Made by a program: the position numbers and the translations under genes. A stretch of 64,000 bases of DNA from a virus, in IMG/VR virus record IMGVR_UViG_3300044633_000774, positions 1 to 64,000 of that record. One strand, given 5' to 3'. Below, one piece after another: positions 23,923-33,758 of this stretch (its first letter is position 1; each line of letters begins with the position of its first letter). The notes beneath the pieces were generated by a model. The model ran no database searches. It was given only the letters and a program-made list of their open reading frames with translations, and was not told the DNA's origin.

Positions 23923-24243
23923 ATGATCACACTAACTAAAATAGCTGCAGAAAAAATGCAATCCGCCTTAGACAATCGTAGAAAAGGTATCGGCATGCGG
24001 GTAGGTGTTCGTACTACGGGTTGTAGCGGTATGGCATATACTTTAGAGTTTGCTGATATTCTTACTGAAGGCGACATTGAAATTAATCAGCAAGGAGTAA
24101 CAGTAATTGTTTCTACCAAAGACCTAGTATATCTAGAAGGTATGCAAGTTGATTATCAACGTAAAGGACTCAACGAAGGGTTTGAGTTCATCAATCCCAA
24201 TGAATCAGCCCGGTGTGGATGTGGAGAGTCCTTTACTGTATAA
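23923..24243 (+). CDS. iscA: A-type iron-sulfur carrier (IscA/ErpA-like)
   Basis: The 106-residue protein has the three conserved cysteines of the family in GVRTTGCSGMAYTLEF and ARCGCGESF. The acidic loop and YLEGMQVDY segment are also present, and the length is that of IscA. It delivers Fe-S clusters or iron to target enzymes. It and the upstream IscU form a small Fe-S module in the phage genome. Its stop codon lies inside the late promoter of the next gene. Confidence 0.92.
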   Translation: MITLTKIAAEKMQSALDNRRKGIGMRVGVRTTGCSGMAYTLEFADILTEGDIEINQQGVTVIVSTKDLVYLEGMQVDYQRKGLNEGFEFINPNESARCGCGESFTV

Positions 24244-24246
24244 ATA
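24239..24246 (+). promoter_or_regulatory. Late-type promoter TATAAATA
   Basis: Perfect core containing the iscA stop codon; the ATG at 24252 follows after five bases without a ribosome-binding site. Confidence 0.65.
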
Positions 24247-24251
24247 TCTAT

Positions 24252-24608
24252 ATGAAATTCCCAGTCATTGAAATAGTTGATCGATATTGTATTGCTATAG
24301 TTAAAAGCAGTAAAACCAACGATGCTAATGCCGAAGAAGTTAAATTCTACAGTGAGCAAATGGACGAAACGGGTATATCTAAACTGCATACACTTATACA
24401 GCAACTAATCCAACATCACGAATATGTTTGGTCGTTAGAAGATGATTTTAAAAAAGCCAAAATAGACAATCTTCCATTAGAAGAAATTGGGCGTAGAGCA
24501 TTACACATACGCGATGTTGGATATGTGCGAGTTGATATTAAAAATGCCCTTGCTGAACAGTTTAACGACCCAGTAAGAGAAATTAAAAAAGATCATATTT
24601 CGGAATAA
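24252..24608 (+). CDS. Unknown helical protein, 118 aa
   Basis: The start at 24252 is five bases after a perfect late-promoter core. The 118-residue protein has a short beta start (FPVIEIVDRYCIAIVKSSK) and then helices rich in Glu, Lys and His (LHTLIQQLIQHHEYVWSLE). It ends in DPVREIKKDHISE. No family is recognised. Confidence 0.6.
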   Translation: MKFPVIEIVDRYCIAIVKSSKTNDANAEEVKFYSEQMDETGISKLHTLIQQLIQHHEYVWSLEDDFKKAKIDNLPLEEIGRRALHIRDVGYVRVDIKNALAEQFNDPVREIKKDHISE

Positions 24609-24609
24609 G

Positions 24610-24638
24610 TTGACTTTAGTATATGGCTGCTATATACT
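24610..24638 (+). promoter_or_regulatory. Early-type promoter
   Basis: TTGACT, 17 bases, TATACT; the ATG at 24645 follows after six bases, so the message should be leaderless. Confidence 0.8.
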
Positions 24639-24644
24639 AATAAT

Positions 24645-25343
24645 ATGCTTATACAAAAATACAACTACACACCTATCCTACGTGAAAGCGTAGAAGGACG
24701 GCGTTTATACGCTACCCCCGGCGGTAACAAAGTTCCTAGTGTTACTACAATCTTAGACAAAACCAAACCTCGAGAAAAAGTCGAAGCCCTACAAAACTGG
24801 CGTAGGTCAGTGGGTGAAGCTCGAGCACAGGAAATTACCACAGAAGCCGCTAACCGTGGCACACGTATGCACAAGTGGTTAGAAGACTATGTAAAGAATG
24901 ATCGTGTTATTGGTGAACCAGGCACTAATCCTTTTAGCCAACAAAGTCACAGAATGGCGCAGAGTATTGTAGAAAACGGCCTTGTACACGTTGACGAAAT
25001 GTGGGGCATAGAAGTACCGTTATACGTCGAAGGCTTGTATGCTGGTACTACTGATGCCTGCGGTGTTTACAAGTCAAAACCAGCTATTATTGACTACAAA
25101 CAGACTAATAAACCTAAGAAAACTGAATGGATTGAAGACTATTTTCTCCAGTTATGCGCATATGGATTAGCACACAACGAAACTCACGGAACGGACATTC
25201 AACAAGGTGTTATTCTAATGGCAGTGGCGCCTAAGCCCGACGAACCAGTACAATTTCAAACCTGGACAGTTGAAGGCGCAGAATGGGAAAAGTGGACAGC
25301 CAAGTGGCTAGAAAGAGTCGAGCAGTATTATCGTCTTAGCTAA
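24645..25343 (+). CDS. PD-(D/E)XK exonuclease
   Basis: The 232-residue protein has VPSVTTILDKTKP at the start and AANRGTRMHKWLEDYV around 68-83. The nuclease core follows in GLYAGTTDACGVY, then AIIDYKQTN near residues 147-155, which gives the Asp...(Asp)-x-Lys pattern of the PD-(D/E)XK fold. The following helix has YFLQLCAYGLAH with the conserved Gln and Tyr. Such genes in T4-like cyanophages are annotated as exonucleases. It probably acts on host or recombination DNA. Confidence 0.75.
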   Translation: MLIQKYNYTPILRESVEGRRLYATPGGNKVPSVTTILDKTKPREKVEALQNWRRSVGEARAQEITTEAANRGTRMHKWLEDYVKNDRVIGEPGTNPFSQQSHRMAQSIVENGLVHVDEMWGIEVPLYVEGLYAGTTDACGVYKSKPAIIDYKQTNKPKKTEWIEDYFLQLCAYGLAHNETHGTDIQQGVILMAVAPKPDEPVQFQTWTVEGAEWEKWTAKWLERVEQYYRLS

Positions 25344-25346
25344 ATA
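25339..25346 (+). promoter_or_regulatory. Late-type promoter GCTAAATA
   Basis: It overlaps the exonuclease stop codon and precedes the tail-spike gene, which has AAGG. Confidence 0.45.
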
Positions 25347-25371
25347 TAAGATATAGATTAAGGTTGAGAAC

Positions 25372-26940
25372 ATGGCTGTAATTCAAATTTCTAAGATACA
25401 AGTACGCAGAGGCCTACAGGAAAACTTACCGCAATTAGCTTCAGGCGAAATGGGCTGGAGTAATGACGAGCGCAGGCTTTGGATTGGTAATGGCACCTTA
25501 GCAGAAGGCGCACCGTTAATTGGCAATACTGAAATTCTAACAGCAAACAGCGATATTCTTTCAGCTCTTGAAGCTTATCAGTTCAAAGGTGACGAATCTG
25601 GTTTTGGTAGTCAAACAGGTCTTACTGCTACAGGATTCATTGAGCGTACCTTTGGGCATAAATTAGATGAACAGATTAGTGTTCGTGATTTTGGTGCAGT
25701 AGGCGACGGGTCTACAGATGACTCTATTGCATTACAACGTGCAATTGATCAAATATACAATCCGTTAGGTGCAGTATACGATTCAATAGGTGTTAGACGT
25801 AGAATACATTTCCCTGCAGGGATATACAACCTAGCAGGTAATTGTTTAGTATTGCCCAGTCACGCTAGTATTTTTGGTGACGGTGCACAATCAACAGTTA
25901 TTAAACATACTACTGGTAGCAATGTAGTAATTAAATTACGCGATAGTCTAAGACAAAGTGATGGTAGTTTAGGATTTAGTAGTGCTATATTACCTAACCA
26001 AATTGATATCACTGATATGTCGTTGGAAAATCAGACAGATGATCATATTGTAGTCATTGATAGTGCAACCACTGTTTCTTTTAATCGAGTTGATTTTGAA
26101 GGAAATTCGTCAATACTAACATCGGGCAACTTAAAAGCAGCTGTTAGATTGCAAGGCACAGTTAGCACTACTCAAAATATTTATTTCAATGAAAGTAGTT
26201 TTGCAAACATCACTTATGCAGGCAGTATAAATGGTGATGTTCGTGGTGTAGCTTTTAATAATTGCTATTTTGACAACCTGCATCAAGGACTTAACGTATC
26301 TGCAACTACATCAAGTCCGCAAAGCATACGTGTGACAAATAGTATGTTTGATCGCATAGCAAAACAAGCTATCTTTTCAGCAAATGCTAGCTCTACATTT
26401 AGTGTGTTTAATCACTATCGTTCAGTGGGTATGGGCAACAGTACAGACCTAGTAGGAAATGTTGCAAATACTTCAGTACTTACCTGGAATACATCAAACA
26501 ATTACAGTGTTGGAGATTTATTTGATAGGGATGCTGGTAATATTGCTGTTAGACCGTTAGTTGAATTATTAAGTACAACTACAGTAAGTCAAACATCAGC
26601 AAGTACCAGTGGAGCACTACAATCTTCTCCAGGATATGCACTTACCTTAACAGGTAACGTAGCAGTGGCTGCTAACACAGGGATTACCTTTACTAGTAAT
26701 ACAACTAGTATTTTAGATTATACTATTACTAAAGGTGGTAATTATCGCGTAGGCAGTATGCGAATAGTACAGACCAGCGGCAATGTTATATTTGAAGATG
26801 ACTACAGCGAAAATACAGATGTAGGCGTAATTTTAGGATTTGCTACATTTGGCACAAATGCTGCATTAACCTACATTACGCCTAGTTCGGCTCCTTTGAG
26901 TAACGCTACTATCAAATACAATATCAGATCGTTTATATAA
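25372..26940 (+). CDS. Tail spike or fibre with pectate-lyase-like beta helix
   Basis: The 522-residue protein opens with IQVRRGLQENLPQLASGEMG and RRLWIGNG, the short adaptor common at the N-terminus of phage tail fibres. Residues about 103-120 (VRDFGAVGDGSTDDSIALQR) are the typical start of a Pectate_lyase_3 right-handed beta helix. The next 250 residues are repeating beta rungs. The C-terminal 130 residues are Thr/Ser/Asn-rich. It should bind, and possibly cleave, a host surface polysaccharide. Confidence 0.85.
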   Translation: MAVIQISKIQVRRGLQENLPQLASGEMGWSNDERRLWIGNGTLAEGAPLIGNTEILTANSDILSALEAYQFKGDESGFGSQTGLTATGFIERTFGHKLDEQISVRDFGAVGDGSTDDSIALQRAIDQIYNPLGAVYDSIGVRRRIHFPAGIYNLAGNCLVLPSHASIFGDGAQSTVIKHTTGSNVVIKLRDSLRQSDGSLGFSSAILPNQIDITDMSLENQTDDHIVVIDSATTVSFNRVDFEGNSSILTSGNLKAAVRLQGTVSTTQNIYFNESSFANITYAGSINGDVRGVAFNNCYFDNLHQGLNVSATTSSPQSIRVTNSMFDRIAKQAIFSANASSTFSVFNHYRSVGMGNSTDLVGNVANTSVLTWNTSNNYSVGDLFDRDAGNIAVRPLVELLSTTTVSQTSASTSGALQSSPGYALTLTGNVAVAANTGITFTSNTTSILDYTITKGGNYRVGSMRIVQTSGNVIFEDDYSENTDVGVILGFATFGTNAALTYITPSSAPLSNATIKYNIRSFI

Positions 26941-26941
26941 T

Positions 26942-27403
26942 ATGTGGGCAAATTTTTGGATGCTTAGGATCAGCGATAGGCTGACCCAATGGAAAGACCT
27001 TCGACATAAGATCAGTGACCTACCATTGGCCAAGGCTGTAGCTGAAGTCAATGCAATGTGGAGTACAGCTCCATTTGTTACCTTTTATCTACCGCACGAC
27101 AGCACAGAAGTTTGGCCAGATCCCTGGGAATTGTTAGCCGAAAACTACTATTGTGATGTTGCAAAAGCTCTTGGGATCATGTACACTATATACTTCAGTA
27201 GTCATAAAGATATCAACATAGAGTTGCACATCTACTATGATTATCAGACAAAAACTCGCTCCAACGTAGTGAGTGTTGATCATGGAAAATATATTCTTAA
27301 TTACTGGCCCTACAAGATAGTAAATACAGAACTAATAGAAGAAAAGCAGTTGCAATTACTGTACAGTTATACTACAAAAGATCTACAATTAGAAAAATAC
27401 TAA
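26942..27403 (+). CDS. Unknown protein, 153 aa
   Basis: It starts two bases after the tail-spike stop. The product is rich in Tyr and Trp (WMLRISDRLTQWKDL, then VTFYLPHDSTEVWPDPWELL) and has a beta-rich middle (NIELHIYYDYQTKTRSNVVS). No signal peptide or known motif is seen. It might be a chaperone or partner of the spike, judging only from position. Confidence 0.55.
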   Translation: MWANFWMLRISDRLTQWKDLRHKISDLPLAKAVAEVNAMWSTAPFVTFYLPHDSTEVWPDPWELLAENYYCDVAKALGIMYTIYFSSHKDINIELHIYYDYQTKTRSNVVSVDHGKYILNYWPYKIVNTELIEEKQLQLLYSYTTKDLQLEKY

Positions 27404-27421
27404 AATAAAGAGGTTATCAAG

Positions 27422-29746
27422 TTGAGTACTATTCAAGTTACAAAACGCAGTGGAGCACGAGTGCCTTTGGCAGTTGACAAATGGCAAGCTCAAGTTACTA
27501 AAGTCTGTGCTGGTATTGCTGATGTCAGTCAATCAATGATTGAAATCAAAGCACAACCACATTTTTACGACGGCATCAGTACCAGAGAGATTGACGAAAT
27601 TACACTGCGAGCCATTGTTGACTTGATTGATGTAGAGTCAAATCCAGATGTGGGCCATGTAAACTATCAATACGTAGCAGGTAAACAGCGACTGAGTATG
27701 TTGCGTAAAGATGTCTACGGTAGCTACGATCCTCCAAGTCTTTACGAAATTGTTAAAACTAACTCAGCTACAGGATTGTATACCAGCGAACTACTTGAAT
27801 GGTACAGTGAAGATGAGTGGAATAAAATGAATGACTTCATCGACCATGAAAAAGATGAGTCATATAGCTATGCTGCGATTGAACAGTTAATCGAGAAATA
27901 CCTTGTGCGTAACCGCAGTACTAAACAAATATATGAAACACCGCAGGTGCGTTACATGATTGCCGCAGCAACAGTTATGCACCGAGAAGAGCCCAATAGT
28001 GCTCGTATGAAATTTATTAAGGAATATTACAATGCTGCTAGCGATGGTCTTTTCACTCTTGCTACACCTGTGCTTGCTGGCTTGGGCACACCCACTAAAC
28101 AGTTTAGTAGTTGTGTACTCATTCGTAGTGATGATGATCTTGATAGCATATTTGCTTCAGGAGAAATGATGGCCAAGTATGCTAGCAAACGTGCTGGCAT
28201 TGGCTTAGAGATTGGACGCTTACGACCATTGGGCAGTCCTATCCGCGGTGGCGAAATCATGCACACAGGTATGATTCCGTTCTTAAAGAAATGGTTCGGA
28301 GACCTGCGTAGTTGCAGTCAAGGCGGTATACGTAACGCAAGTGCAACAGTATTTTATCCTATATGGCATCATCAGTTTGATGATCTTATTGTACTTAAAA
28401 ATAATCAAGGCACAGACGAAACTCGTGTACGCCATATGGACTACGGAGTGGTGCTGAGTGCATTCTTCTGGAGACGTTTTAAGAACAAAGAAATGATCAC
28501 ATTCTTTGATCCTAACGAAGTACCTGACTTGTATGAAGCGTTCTACAAAAACACAGAGCGATTCGAAGAGCTCTATGTCAAGTACGAAAAGCGCAAGGAT
28601 CTACGTAAGAAAACTATGAGTGCCGAAGAAGTATTTAGAGGCGGCATCTTAAAAGAACGTACAGACACCGGTCGTATCTACTTAGTGTTTATTGACAACG
28701 TGCAAAATCAAGGTCCTTTTGATCCTGAGTATCATACAATCTATCAAAGTAATTTGTGTTGCGAGATTTTACTACCCACTAAGCCATTCAAACGCTTAGA
28801 TGACGACAATGGTCGCATTGCCCTGTGTACACTCGGTAGTATAAATTGGGGTGCTTTCCGCAATCCAGAGGACATGCGACGTGCTTGTCGCATCCTACAA
28901 CGTAGCTTATGTAACATCTTAGACTATCAAGATTTCTTAAGCATACAAAGTAAACTTAGCAACGATGAACTACAACCATTGGGCATTGGCATTACTAACT
29001 TGGCCTATTGGCATGCAAAACGTAGTCTACGCTACGGCGAAGCAGATGCCTTACAAGAAGTTAAATCGTGGATGGAACATCAAGCATTCTATCTAACCGA
29101 AGCCACAGTTGAGTTAGCCAAAGAACGTGGTGCTTGCCTACACAGTGAACACACACGCTATGGCCAAGGCATATTTCCTTGGGAATTACGTGCCAAGGGC
29201 GTAAATGATTTAGCAGACTTTACTCCAGAATTAGATTGGGAAACTCTACGTACAGATATGAAAGAATATGGTGTACGTAATGCTACCTTAATGGCAGTAG
29301 CACCAGTTGAAAGTAGTTCAGTTGTTATTAACTCAACTAACGGTATTGAAATGCCAATGAGTCTAATTTCGGTTAAAGAATCCAAAGCGGGCAGTTTTAT
29401 ACAGGTTGTACCCGAATATCACAAGTTAAAAAATAAATATCAACTCATGTGGGAACAAACTGACTGTGCGGCCTACTTGAAAACTGCGGCTGTTATACAG
29501 GCCTATGTGGATCAAAGTATCAGTACCAATACTTTCTACAACCCGGCGCATTGGGCAGATCGTAAAGTACCAACTACATTGATTGCTAAAAACCTAATGA
29601 ACTTTTTGTATTGGGGTGGAAAAACTTTTTACTACTCATTGATTAATAAAAAAGGTGCTAAGGCAGCGGCAGAAGAAATACCAGATATGCCATTAGAAGT
29701 AATTGACTTTGATGACGAATCGGACTGTGAGGGGTGCAAATTGTAG
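27422..29746 (+). CDS. nrdA: Ribonucleotide reductase class Ia, alpha subunit
   Basis: The 774-residue protein starts with TTG at 27422 after AGAGG. A short N-terminal cone precedes the catalytic barrel. Active-site parts are visible: TPVLAGLGTPTKQFSSC, SNLCCEILLPTKPF, IALCTLGSINWG and IGITNLAYWHAK. The C-terminus ends DCEGCKL, with the Cys-x-x-Cys pair that passes electrons from glutaredoxin. It makes deoxynucleotides for phage replication with NrdB, which is encoded 0.8 kb on after an inserted endonuclease gene. Confidence 0.95.
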   Translation: MSTIQVTKRSGARVPLAVDKWQAQVTKVCAGIADVSQSMIEIKAQPHFYDGISTREIDEITLRAIVDLIDVESNPDVGHVNYQYVAGKQRLSMLRKDVYGSYDPPSLYEIVKTNSATGLYTSELLEWYSEDEWNKMNDFIDHEKDESYSYAAIEQLIEKYLVRNRSTKQIYETPQVRYMIAAATVMHREEPNSARMKFIKEYYNAASDGLFTLATPVLAGLGTPTKQFSSCVLIRSDDDLDSIFASGEMMAKYASKRAGIGLEIGRLRPLGSPIRGGEIMHTGMIPFLKKWFGDLRSCSQGGIRNASATVFYPIWHHQFDDLIVLKNNQGTDETRVRHMDYGVVLSAFFWRRFKNKEMITFFDPNEVPDLYEAFYKNTERFEELYVKYEKRKDLRKKTMSAEEVFRGGILKERTDTGRIYLVFIDNVQNQGPFDPEYHTIYQSNLCCEILLPTKPFKRLDDDNGRIALCTLGSINWGAFRNPEDMRRACRILQRSLCNILDYQDFLSIQSKLSNDELQPLGIGITNLAYWHAKRSLRYGEADALQEVKSWMEHQAFYLTEATVELAKERGACLHSEHTRYGQGIFPWELRAKGVNDLADFTPELDWETLRTDMKEYGVRNATLMAVAPVESSSVVINSTNGIEMPMSLISVKESKAGSFIQVVPEYHKLKNKYQLMWEQTDCAAYLKTAAVIQAYVDQSISTNTFYNPAHWADRKVPTTLIAKNLMNFLYWGGKTFYYSLINKKGAKAAAEEIPDMPLEVIDFDDESDCEGCKL

Positions 29747-29790
29747 CATGTAAACTATGAGTAACTATTTAACGATATGTAGCGTAAAAT

Positions 29791-29798
29791 GATAAATA
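29791..29798 (+). promoter_or_regulatory. Late-type promoter GATAAATA
   Basis: It precedes the endonuclease gene between nrdA and nrdB by 27 bases; AAAGG lies between. Confidence 0.5.
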
Positions 29799-29825
29799 AT
29801 ATTGCAATCCCATTAAAGGTAAACA

Positions 29826-30518
29826 ATGTTAAAACAAAATATATTTTATGTATACGCATATCTTAGAGAAGATTTAACTCCATATTATATTGGCAAAGGA
29901 AGTAAAGACAGGGCCCGGAAATCCCATACTAGATCTAACGGAACTAATTTACTACCCAAAGATCCTAATAGAATTGTTATACTTAAGGAATCGTTATTAG
30001 AAAAAGAAGCATATGATTACGAATCAGATCTAATTAAACAATACGGACGCAAGGATTTAGGTACAGGCATACTACAAAATCGCACCGATGGCGGTAGAGG
30101 CAACGAGTCGGGATATCGCCATAGTGATGAAGCAATTAAAAAATTAAAACACGCTGGGACTGAGGGTGCTAATAAAAGATTAGCCGAAGGAACACATAAT
30201 TTTGTAACTAATCCACCAAGAGCAAACTTAAATGGTGTTGTAACAAAAAAATTAGTAAAAGAAGGTAAACACAATTTATTAAAACGCCCAGATGGAACAA
30301 GTGTTGCGTCGGATAGGGTAGCTGCAGGAACGCACCATTTTGTTGACCCTGAATGGAAAAAACAACGAGGTATTGAGCATTCTAAATGGATACAACAGCA
30401 AATAGAACAAGGCGATTATTATTTAATAAATAATAATCCTGCTAAAACTAAAGTATGCTGTATTATATGCCAGAAAGAAACTAACCCAATGGGATTATCA
30501 AGATTTCACAAACATTAA
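29826..30518 (+). CDS. GIY-YIG homing endonuclease between nrdA and nrdB
   Basis: The N-terminus [19 protein letters not shown] carries both catalytic strands. [20 protein letters not shown] gives the conserved end of the nuclease domain with its Glu upstream ([10 protein letters not shown]). The rest is a repeated basic DNA-binding region and a C-terminal finger [20 protein letters not shown]. It is the intact relative of the truncated gene at 10451-10951. Insertion between nrdA and nrdB is a common site for such elements. Confidence 0.9.
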   Translation: MLKQNIFYVYAYLREDLTPYYIGKGSKDRARKSHTRSNGTNLLPKDPNRIVILKESLLEKEAYDYESDLIKQYGRKDLGTGILQNRTDGGRGNESGYRHSDEAIKKLKHAGTEGANKRLAEGTHNFVTNPPRANLNGVVTKKLVKEGKHNLLKRPDGTSVASDRVAAGTHHFVDPEWKKQRGIEHSKWIQQQIEQGDYYLINNNPAKTKVCCIICQKETNPMGLSRFHKH

Positions 30519-30528
30519 TGAGGAAAAT

Positions 30529-31629
30529 ATGAGTAGACAGCAATATGATTTGAGTACCCCGTCAAATTACTTACAGCGTAAGATGTTCTTAGATCCAGCA
30601 GGCCCGGTGGTCATTCAGAGATTTGAGGAAGTTAAGTATAATAAAATCGCCAACTTTGAAGCTACTGCCAGGGGATTCTTTTGGCAACCAGAAGAAGTTA
30701 GTCTAAGTAAAGATTCAAACGACTTCAAAGATGCGTCAGATGCAGTTAAGCATATCTTTACCAGTAACCTACTACGTCAAACAGCTCTTGACAGTCTGCA
30801 AGGGCGTGCGCCTAATCAGGTGTTTGGACCGGTGGTAAGTTTACCAGAATTAGAGGCTTTAATTAGTAACTGGAGTTTCTTTGAAACTAACATTCACAGT
30901 AAAAGCTACAGTCATATTATCCGTAACATCTACAATGTGCCTAAAGATGTATTCAACACTATCCATGATACACAAGAAATTGTTGGCATGGCCAGTAACA
31001 TTGGCAATTACTACGATGCTCTACATCAAATCAACTGCCGTAAAGAGTTAGGTGAGCAAGTTAGTGAAAAAGAACATATCAAAGCTATCTGGTTAGCTCT
31101 ACATGCCAGCTACGGTCTAGAAGCATTCCGCTTTATGGTATCGTTTGCTACTAGTTTGGCCATGGTTGAGAACAAGATCTTTATCGGCAACGGTAACATT
31201 ATCAGCTTGATCCTACAAGATGAGTTACTACACAAAGAATGGACAGCGTTCTTGATCAACCAAGTGGTCAAAGAAGACCCACGCTTTGCTGATATTAAAG
31301 CAGAATGTGAAGATGAAGTATACGCTATGTATATGTCAGTTATCAAAGAAGAGAAAGATTGGGCCGATTATCTATTCAAAATGGGCCCAGTTATTGGTCT
31401 AAACGCTAATATTTTGAAGGATTTTGTTGATTATACAGCCGTTGATGCACTAAAACAAATTGGCATACGTTACAACCAACCTGCGCCTAAAACAACACCT
31501 ATTCCTTGGTTTAACAAGCACAGCGACACAAGTAAGAAACAAACAGCTCTACAAGAAAGCGAAAGCACTAACTATGTATTGGGAGCAATGTCCGAAGTTC
31601 TCAACTACGATGAACTACCAGAATTATAA
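30529..31629 (+). CDS. nrdB: Ribonucleotide reductase class Ia, beta subunit
   Basis: The 366-residue protein has the diiron and radical site in SFFETNIHSKSYSHIIRNI, with the conserved Glu, His and Tyr. Further ligands lie in the helix with DTQEIVG and in ISLILQDELLHKEW. The C-terminus ends in NYDELPEL, acidic as needed for docking to NrdA. GAGGAAA gives a ribosome-binding site. It supplies the tyrosyl radical and needs iron, in line with the Fe-S and iron genes nearby. Confidence 0.95.
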   Translation: MSRQQYDLSTPSNYLQRKMFLDPAGPVVIQRFEEVKYNKIANFEATARGFFWQPEEVSLSKDSNDFKDASDAVKHIFTSNLLRQTALDSLQGRAPNQVFGPVVSLPELEALISNWSFFETNIHSKSYSHIIRNIYNVPKDVFNTIHDTQEIVGMASNIGNYYDALHQINCRKELGEQVSEKEHIKAIWLALHASYGLEAFRFMVSFATSLAMVENKIFIGNGNIISLILQDELLHKEWTAFLINQVVKEDPRFADIKAECEDEVYAMYMSVIKEEKDWADYLFKMGPVIGLNANILKDFVDYTAVDALKQIGIRYNQPAPKTTPIPWFNKHSDTSKKQTALQESESTNYVLGAMSEVLNYDELPEL

Positions 31630-31639
31630 GAGAGAAGAA

Positions 31640-31897
31640 ATGTTAACAGTATATAGTAAAAACAATTGTCCGTTTTGCGATCAAGCAAAACACTACTTAA
31701 AGACTAATGGGTTTGCCTACGAAGAAATTAAAATCGATGAAGACCCAGAAGCACGTGAATGGTTGATCAATGAGGGTCACCGCACAGCCCCACAGATCTA
31801 CAACAATGGTCGTTTGTTAGTAGAAGGTGGATATCAAGGTTTAGCTAAATTAAACGCTGAACAAATTCAAGAACGCATAGGAGCAACAAATGCTTGA
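31640..31897 (+). CDS. Glutaredoxin
   Basis: The start at 31640 has AGAGAAG upstream; longer in-frame versions would overlap nrdB. The 85-residue protein has the CPFC redox site at about residues 10-13 (YSKNNCPFCDQAKHYL), the TAPQIY cis-proline loop and GGYQGL near the glutathione site. It reduces the phage ribonucleotide reductase, whose genes lie directly upstream. Confidence 0.93.
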   Translation: MLTVYSKNNCPFCDQAKHYLKTNGFAYEEIKIDEDPEAREWLINEGHRTAPQIYNNGRLLVEGGYQGLAKLNAEQIQERIGATNA

Positions 31898-32201
31898 GAA
31901 ACAAGGTTACGCAAAAGATACAGTAGTAAGTTTTAAATTAGTTAACGGTGACGAAATTGTTGCTAAAATTATTGAAGAAAATGCAGGTAGTTTCATAGTA
32001 AGTAAACCATGTACAGTAATGCCAAGTCAACAAGGAATAGGCCTAATGCAAAGTCTGTTTACCAGTGACTTAAATAAGAGTATAACTCTCGACAAAGGCC
32101 ATGTAATGATACACAGCGTGACTATTGATGCTATCAAAAATCATTACATTCAAACAACTACTGGAATTGAACCAGTTAGTGCAGGCGGAATTATAATTTA
32201 G
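31890..32201 (+). CDS. Sm-like (LSm/Hfq-like) phage protein
   Basis: The 103-residue protein has VVSFKLVNGDEIVAKIIEE at about residues 12-30, the pattern of an Sm1 motif (strand, Gly-Asp/Glu turn, strand). HVMIHSVTIDAIKNHYI could supply the second strand pair. Such Sm-like proteins occur in T4-like marine phages. Whether it binds RNA as Hfq does is not known. It overlaps the glutaredoxin gene by eight bases. Confidence 0.5.
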   Translation: MLEKQGYAKDTVVSFKLVNGDEIVAKIIEENAGSFIVSKPCTVMPSQQGIGLMQSLFTSDLNKSITLDKGHVMIHSVTIDAIKNHYIQTTTGIEPVSAGGIII

Positions 32202-32213
32202 GATTAAGCAGAT

Positions 32214-33758
32214 ATGTCCGAAAAAGACTATAGTTTAGTAACAGCAAAAGCTGGCAGTGTTGTTGCTGAAAATTTAAAGTTAAGTTTAGCTACTCCTGCT
32301 AGTAGTATAACTCCTGCAACACTCACAGCAATGGTTGGCATCGACAAAGGTGAAGCTCTAACGTTAGCTCCCACAGTCACAGGTGCAATGGATAATTTAA
32401 GGTTCCATAGCAATCTAGCAAACAGTACTCAAGCAGGCTGGATAGAAGGAATTAGTGGATCGGCTGGTAGTGCCAACGCCGCATTAACTAACTTAACTAG
32501 TCTACAGTCCAGTATGGGTGTTACAGGATCTCCCGGAAGTAGCAATTTAGGTAACTTTGGTGCTATTATTAGTCAGGCACAAGGACACATACAGGATGCT
32601 ACAGAAATCAAATCTGTAGAAAAGTTTTTAGCAGGTTCCAAATTCTCTGATTTTGGGTCTGGTGTTACTAACATGAGTTCTATGGCTACTCGTGGACTTG
32701 ATTCTCAGTTTGGAAGTTTATCAGCGGCTGCAAGTGCTATGACTGCGGCAGGCCCTTGTTTTGATATGGCTAATCCTAGCAGCATAGGATCAGCTGCTGG
32801 ATTAGTTGACAAATTAAAAAGTTCTAAACTTGGTAATTTTTCAGGGTTAAATCAAGCATTGGCAGCAAATGGTGTAGATTTAGACAGCATGGACGATCCG
32901 GTATACAGTGCAACTATTACTAAAACATTAAGTTCTATCAGTGATCCAAAAATTCTTAAAGATGTTACAGGTCAATTGGGAATTAATCCTCCAGGTGGTA
33001 TTCAAAATTTAAATGATCTAACTGACATTACTAAACTTGCTGGCCCTAGTTCAGTAGCAGGACTAACTGGCGGACTGTCGGGTATAGCAACTAAATTTAG
33101 CGATCTTGGTGCTAGCTTTCCTAGTCCTTCAGCTGCAGCAGGAATGTTAAACAATATTGAAATACCCAGTATACCTAAATTGAATTCTGCTGCATCTGAT
33201 CTATCCTCATTTACAGCTGGGCTAGCACCCGACATAAAAAATCTAACAGGCAGTGGATTTGGGGTATCGTCTTTAAATGGTGCTGATGGGTTGCCTAGTA
33301 TCACCGATTTTACTCATGCAGTTAGTGGCGGCCCAGAATTGGCAGCTTTAGCTGCATCTGGAAATAATATAACACCAGCACAGATTACTGCTTTAGAGAA
33401 TTCGTTAACTAAGACACAGGTATTGTTGGGCAACGTTGGGATAGACTTATCTAGTTTACCAGGAACCAACTTAAGTACAAGTCTAACATTTGCTACTGGC
33501 CTACACAAGTATGGCGCGGCCTCTATCGGATCTGCCGGATCTGGTGGTGTTGCTGATATACTAAAAACTATGGCCAATACAGACAGTCATTATGGCGATG
33601 CTATTGTAGCAAGTCTAGCAGAAGGTAAAAACAAATCTTTAATGATGGCCAATGGTATTAAGCCTCCGAATTTTGGTGAAACTCCTTTTAAAAACTTACC
33701 AAGTGCTGGATCTATCAACAGTTTAGGCAGTGCCAGTGCTTTACTCGGCGGAAGTTAA
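32214..33758 (+). CDS. Large Ser/Ala/Gly-rich virion protein
   Basis: The 514-residue protein is of low complexity, full of Ser, Ala, Gly, Leu and Asn. Loose repeats of the form LxxLSxxxxGxS recur (FSDFGSGVTNMSSMATRG, GNFSGLNQALAANGVDLDS). It has no enzyme motif, signal peptide or membrane helix. The build suggests a structural or tail-associated component. The next gene starts in its stop codon. Confidence 0.5.
   Translation: MSEKDYSLVTAKAGSVVAENLKLSLATPASSITPATLTAMVGIDKGEALTLAPTVTGAMDNLRFHSNLANSTQAGWIEGISGSAGSANAALTNLTSLQSSMGVTGSPGSSNLGNFGAIISQAQGHIQDATEIKSVEKFLAGSKFSDFGSGVTNMSSMATRGLDSQFGSLSAAASAMTAAGPCFDMANPSSIGSAAGLVDKLKSSKLGNFSGLNQALAANGVDLDSMDDPVYSATITKTLSSISDPKILKDVTGQLGINPPGGIQNLNDLTDITKLAGPSSVAGLTGGLSGIATKFSDLGASFPSPSAAAGMLNNIEIPSIPKLNSAASDLSSFTAGLAPDIKNLTGSGFGVSSLNGADGLPSITDFTHAVSGGPELAALAASGNNITPAQITALENSLTKTQVLLGNVGIDLSSLPGTNLSTSLTFATGLHKYGAASIGSAGSGGVADILKTMANTDSHYGDAIVASLAEGKNKSLMMANGIKPPNFGETPFKNLPSAGSINSLGSASALLGGS

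Noticed and set aside
31460-31640. A longer glutaredoxin starting at 31460.
   Set aside because: The added part overlaps nrdB in another frame and would place 60 residues before the normal start of the family.
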